This document shows positions 5,462 to 7,040 of a stretch of 7,040 nt of DNA, piece by piece. The position numbers and the translations under genes are program-made. Position 1 is the stretch's first letter; each line of letters starts with the position of its first letter. The notes below the pieces were generated by a model, which had not been told where the DNA came from, ran no database searches, and worked only from the letters and a program-made list of their open reading frames with translations. Origin of the DNA: an uncultured Clostridiaceae bacterium (lineage in GTDB: Bacteria > Bacillota > Clostridia > Lachnospirales > Lachnospiraceae); NCBI GenBank assembly GCA_949948825.1, contig CATLIJ010000134.1, forward strand, positions 1 to 7,040, given 5' to 3'.

Positions 5462-6334
5462 CTACCACTTTTTGGAACAAAGGATAAAATACCCTAACCG
5501 GGTCTCAAACAGCAGATTGCCGGAATACCGGGTCATAAAGTCCTCCCGGAACTCATGCCGGGTCAGCATCCCCTCCTCACAAAGCTGGTATTTTACATCA
5601 GATTTAAACATCTTGCCCATATGATGGAAAAACTGTTTCATAATCTGCATGGTAGCATCCTTTACCAGCTCCGGCTTTTGCATGGAAGCCAGTCCCAGCA
5701 TCATACCAACTCCGCGGCGGGCAAGCTGCTCCTCGATTGCAAGCAAAAGCTGAATCTTTCTTCCCTCCTCCATATCATAGCACAACCGGTAATAATATCC
5801 CTTCCGAATGCTGCTGCCATTATATGCCGCGCTCACCAGCTCTGCCTTCAAATGGAAAATATCACCCATAGCCTGATTCACTGCATTTGCTATCACTGAT
5901 GTATCCGCTGATTCATCATAAATTCTCTGTGTTTCTATATTGCCGGTAATTGCCTGGTCTTCTGTCATAATGTGTCCGGTAAGCCATCCAATCAAAACTC
6001 CTACAAAACGTCTTACTGCTGTGGGGGAATAGTCCGACAGCTCCAGATATTCCTTTTGGGAAACCAGAGTGATATCCCGAAAATCATCATGGTGTTTTTT
6101 GTGCTTTGCATATCCTTCATATTCAACAGAACGCATATAAGCTTCCTCTTGAGAAAAATGGGTCATGGTATAGTTCTCCAGAAATTTTATGCTTTCCTTA
6201 CATGCGCTTTGGCAGTCTGGCTGATACTCTACCAGCTCCATCAGTCTTCCCACCATCCGGAAAATCCCGGCATGGGCTTTATCCACTGCCTCCACACCAA
6301 TATTGAACTTTTCATTCCACACAATTTTCTCCAC
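5462..6334 (-). CDS. Bacteriohemerythrin fused to a degenerate CheX/CheC-like domain
   Basis: A 290-residue soluble protein. Residues 1-130 are a hemerythrin domain with all seven di-iron ligands in place: His21, His59, Glu63, His78, His82, His121 and Asp126, in the usual settings (HFSQEE, HKKHH and HIMTED). It binds O2, or may sense oxygen, NO or redox state. Residues about 145-290 resemble the CheX/CheC phosphatase fold: a VSAAYNG strand region, RRGVGMMLG and ELVKDATMQIMKQFF. The Glu and Asn of the usual E-x-x-N active motif are replaced by Gln230 and Lys233, so phosphatase activity is doubtful. The start is GTG 6334, 9 nt after AGGAGG (6342-6347). An ATG at 6341 is out of frame and stops after nine codons. 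The gene appears monocistronic. The hemerythrin call is firm; the C-terminal fold is moderate confidence. Confidence 0.9.
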   Translation of the reverse strand: MEKIVWNEKFNIGVEAVDKAHAGIFRMVGRLMELVEYQPDCQSACKESIKFLENYTMTHFSQEEAYMRSVEYEGYAKHKKHHDDFRDITLVSQKEYLELSDYSPTAVRRFVGVLIGWLTGHIMTEDQAITGNIETQRIYDESADTSVIANAVNQAMGDIFHLKAELVSAAYNGSSIRKGYYYRLCYDMEEGRKIQLLLAIEEQLARRGVGMMLGLASMQKPELVKDATMQIMKQFFHHMGKMFKSDVKYQLCEEGMLTRHEFREDFMTRYSGNLLFETRLGYFILCSKKW

Positions 6335-6372
6335 TGCTCATATCCTCCTTTCCCTGCTTTGTCCTTGTAAGC

Positions 6373-6392
6373 AGACAGGCAAAAGCCTGTCT
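6373..6392 (-). promoter_or_regulatory. Hairpin at the start of the hemerythrin leader
   Basis: AGACAGGC and GCCTGTCT make a perfect 8 bp stem with a TTTT loop (minus strand). If transcription begins near 6393, as the -10 box at 6399-6404 suggests, the stem forms the very 5' end of the mRNA, a position where hairpins protect transcripts from decay. No T-run follows, so termination is unlikely. Confidence 0.4.
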
Positions 6393-6398
6393 TCTATC

Positions 6399-6404
6399 AT
6401 CATA
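6399..6404 (-). promoter_or_regulatory. Possible -10 box of the hemerythrin gene
   Basis: TATGAT on the minus strand, downstream of a T-rich tract (6408-6421). No convincing -35 is present at the right distance, so the promoter may depend on an activator or may be elsewhere. Confidence 0.3.
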
Positions 6405-6435
6405 TGCAAAAAAGAAAAAACCCGTGTATCCGCAC

Positions 6436-6473
6436 AAAAAAAACAGCTGTCCAATCCGAAAAACAGCTGTTTT
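6436..6473 (-). terminator. Intrinsic terminator of the phosphopantetheinyl transferase gene
   Basis: On the minus strand, AAAACAGCTGT (6473-6463) pairs with ACAGCTGTTTT (6450-6440) around a 12 nt loop, and the T-run reaches eight T. It lies 16 nt after the stop of the Sfp-type gene. It separates that gene from the hemerythrin gene and leaves the latter to its own promoter. Confidence 0.85.
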
Positions 6474-6489
6474 AAATAATCTGTACTTT

Positions 6490-7040
6490 TCATTTTAGCT
6501 TATCCAGATCATCCTGCTCCAAAAACCTTGGCTCCTCCACCTTCAGGCTTTCCCCTCCTCCCTCCACGCACAAAGAGGCCCCATATCCAGGCAGGGAAAA
6601 CTCTGCAAATCCATAATTCTCCGCTCCGTGTTCCCTTTCCACCCAAACCGGAGGTCCCAAATGAATACAAAATTCCTGGAGCGGCATACGAATCCCCTTT
6701 CCCGTCACCTTGAGAAAACTCTCCTTTAAGGTCCAAAAACGGTAAAACATCAAAGCTTGTTCCTTCTCCTCCTGAATCTTCTCCAAAACCTTTGTTTCTT
6801 CCGGAGCAAAAAAACGCTGCGCCACCCTCAAATCCGGCTTTCCAACCCTTTCCACATCACAGCCAAGCTCCCTGTCCCCAAAGACCGCCATAGCTATGGT
6901 TCCGGAATGGGACAAATTGAAAAAGATCTCCGGAGACTCCTTTAAATACGGTTTTTCATCTGCCCCATAGACCAGTACCGCGTCCCGCTCCCGAAGGCCA
7001 TACTGCCTTAAGCCATAATCCAGCAAAAGCCCTGCCCCCA
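6490..7040 (-). CDS. Sfp-type 4'-phosphopantetheinyl transferase (5' end off window)
   Basis: The enzyme moves the phosphopantetheine arm of coenzyme A onto a serine of a carrier protein, as needed by NRPS, PKS or fatty-acid synthesis. The frame is open to the right edge; 182 residues are visible and roughly 30-50 N-terminal residues are missing by comparison with typical family lengths. A TTG at 7026 is in frame but is not the likely start, because family-like sequence (GAGLLLDYGLRQYGL) continues upstream of it. Signature motifs are complete: FNLSHSG (about 6921-6901), the Mg-binding GCDVE (about 6864-6850) and FWTLKESFLKVTGKG (about 6738-6694) with the conserved Trp, Lys and Glu. It is the Sfp class, not the smaller AcpS class. 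No carrier-protein gene is in the window, so the partner is unknown; upstream genes outside the window may form an operon with it. A terminator follows directly. Confidence 0.9.
   Translation of the reverse strand, partial: GAGLLLDYGLRQYGLRERDAVLVYGADEKPYLKESPEIFFNLSHSGTIAMAVFGDRELGCDVERVGKPDLRVAQRFFAPEETKVLEKIQEEKEQALMFYRFWTLKESFLKVTGKGIRMPLQEFCIHLGPPVWVEREHGAENYGFAEFSLPGYGASLCVEGGGESLKVEEPRFLEQDDLDKLK

Noticed and set aside
1..7040. Mobile element, CRISPR array, phage, tRNA or rRNA gene
   Set aside because: No transposase or integrase frame, spaced direct repeats, att-like duplications or recognisable structural RNA was seen on either strand.

Overview
The window looks like chromosomal DNA from a gut-type Firmicute of the Clostridia, most likely Lachnospiraceae. 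This is inferred from strong AGGAGG ribosome binding sites, sigma-A-like promoters, moderate base composition and the protein families present. There is no sign of an insertion sequence, CRISPR array, tRNA/rRNA gene or phage module. Seven protein genes can be supported: five on the minus strand and two on the plus strand. Both window edges cut through a gene.

Layout from left to right. (1) Positions 1-1045 (-) hold a secreted protein that runs off the left edge: signal peptide, long acidic KED-type repeat linker, then a cysteine-peptidase/amidase-like domain. Its promoter lies about 110 nt upstream, and the leader can fold into a compact three-way junction. (2) Positions 1398-1568 (+) encode a 56-residue YjfB-type putative motility protein, with a clear promoter, ribosome site and terminator. 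(3) Positions 1710-4610 (-) form a probable two-gene operon. metY (O-acetylhomoserine sulfhydrylase) comes first, followed 21-36 nt later by cls (cardiolipin synthase). (4) Positions 4839-5348 (+) encode a COG2426 small membrane protein, transcribed divergently from metY; a palindrome overlaps its -10 box. (5) Positions 5462-6334 (-) encode a bacteriohemerythrin whose N-terminal iron-binding domain is fused to a CheX/CheC-like domain that seems to lack the catalytic residues. (6) From 6490 past the right edge (-) lies an Sfp-type phosphopantetheinyl transferase, with its start outside the window.

The genes do not form one pathway. metY makes homocysteine for methionine; cls and the COG2426 protein act at the membrane; YjfB and the hemerythrin/CheX-like protein hint at motility or redox sensing, though no flagellar or chemotaxis operon is present here. 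Convergent gene pairs are separated by strong hairpins at 1591-1626 and 5391-5424, and another terminator (6436-6473) separates the Sfp-type gene from the hemerythrin gene. The points most worth a second look are the hemerythrin/CheX-like fusion, the secreted acidic-repeat protein and its structured leader, and the hairpin at the cls start. I do not see evidence of a wholly new multi-gene system in this window.
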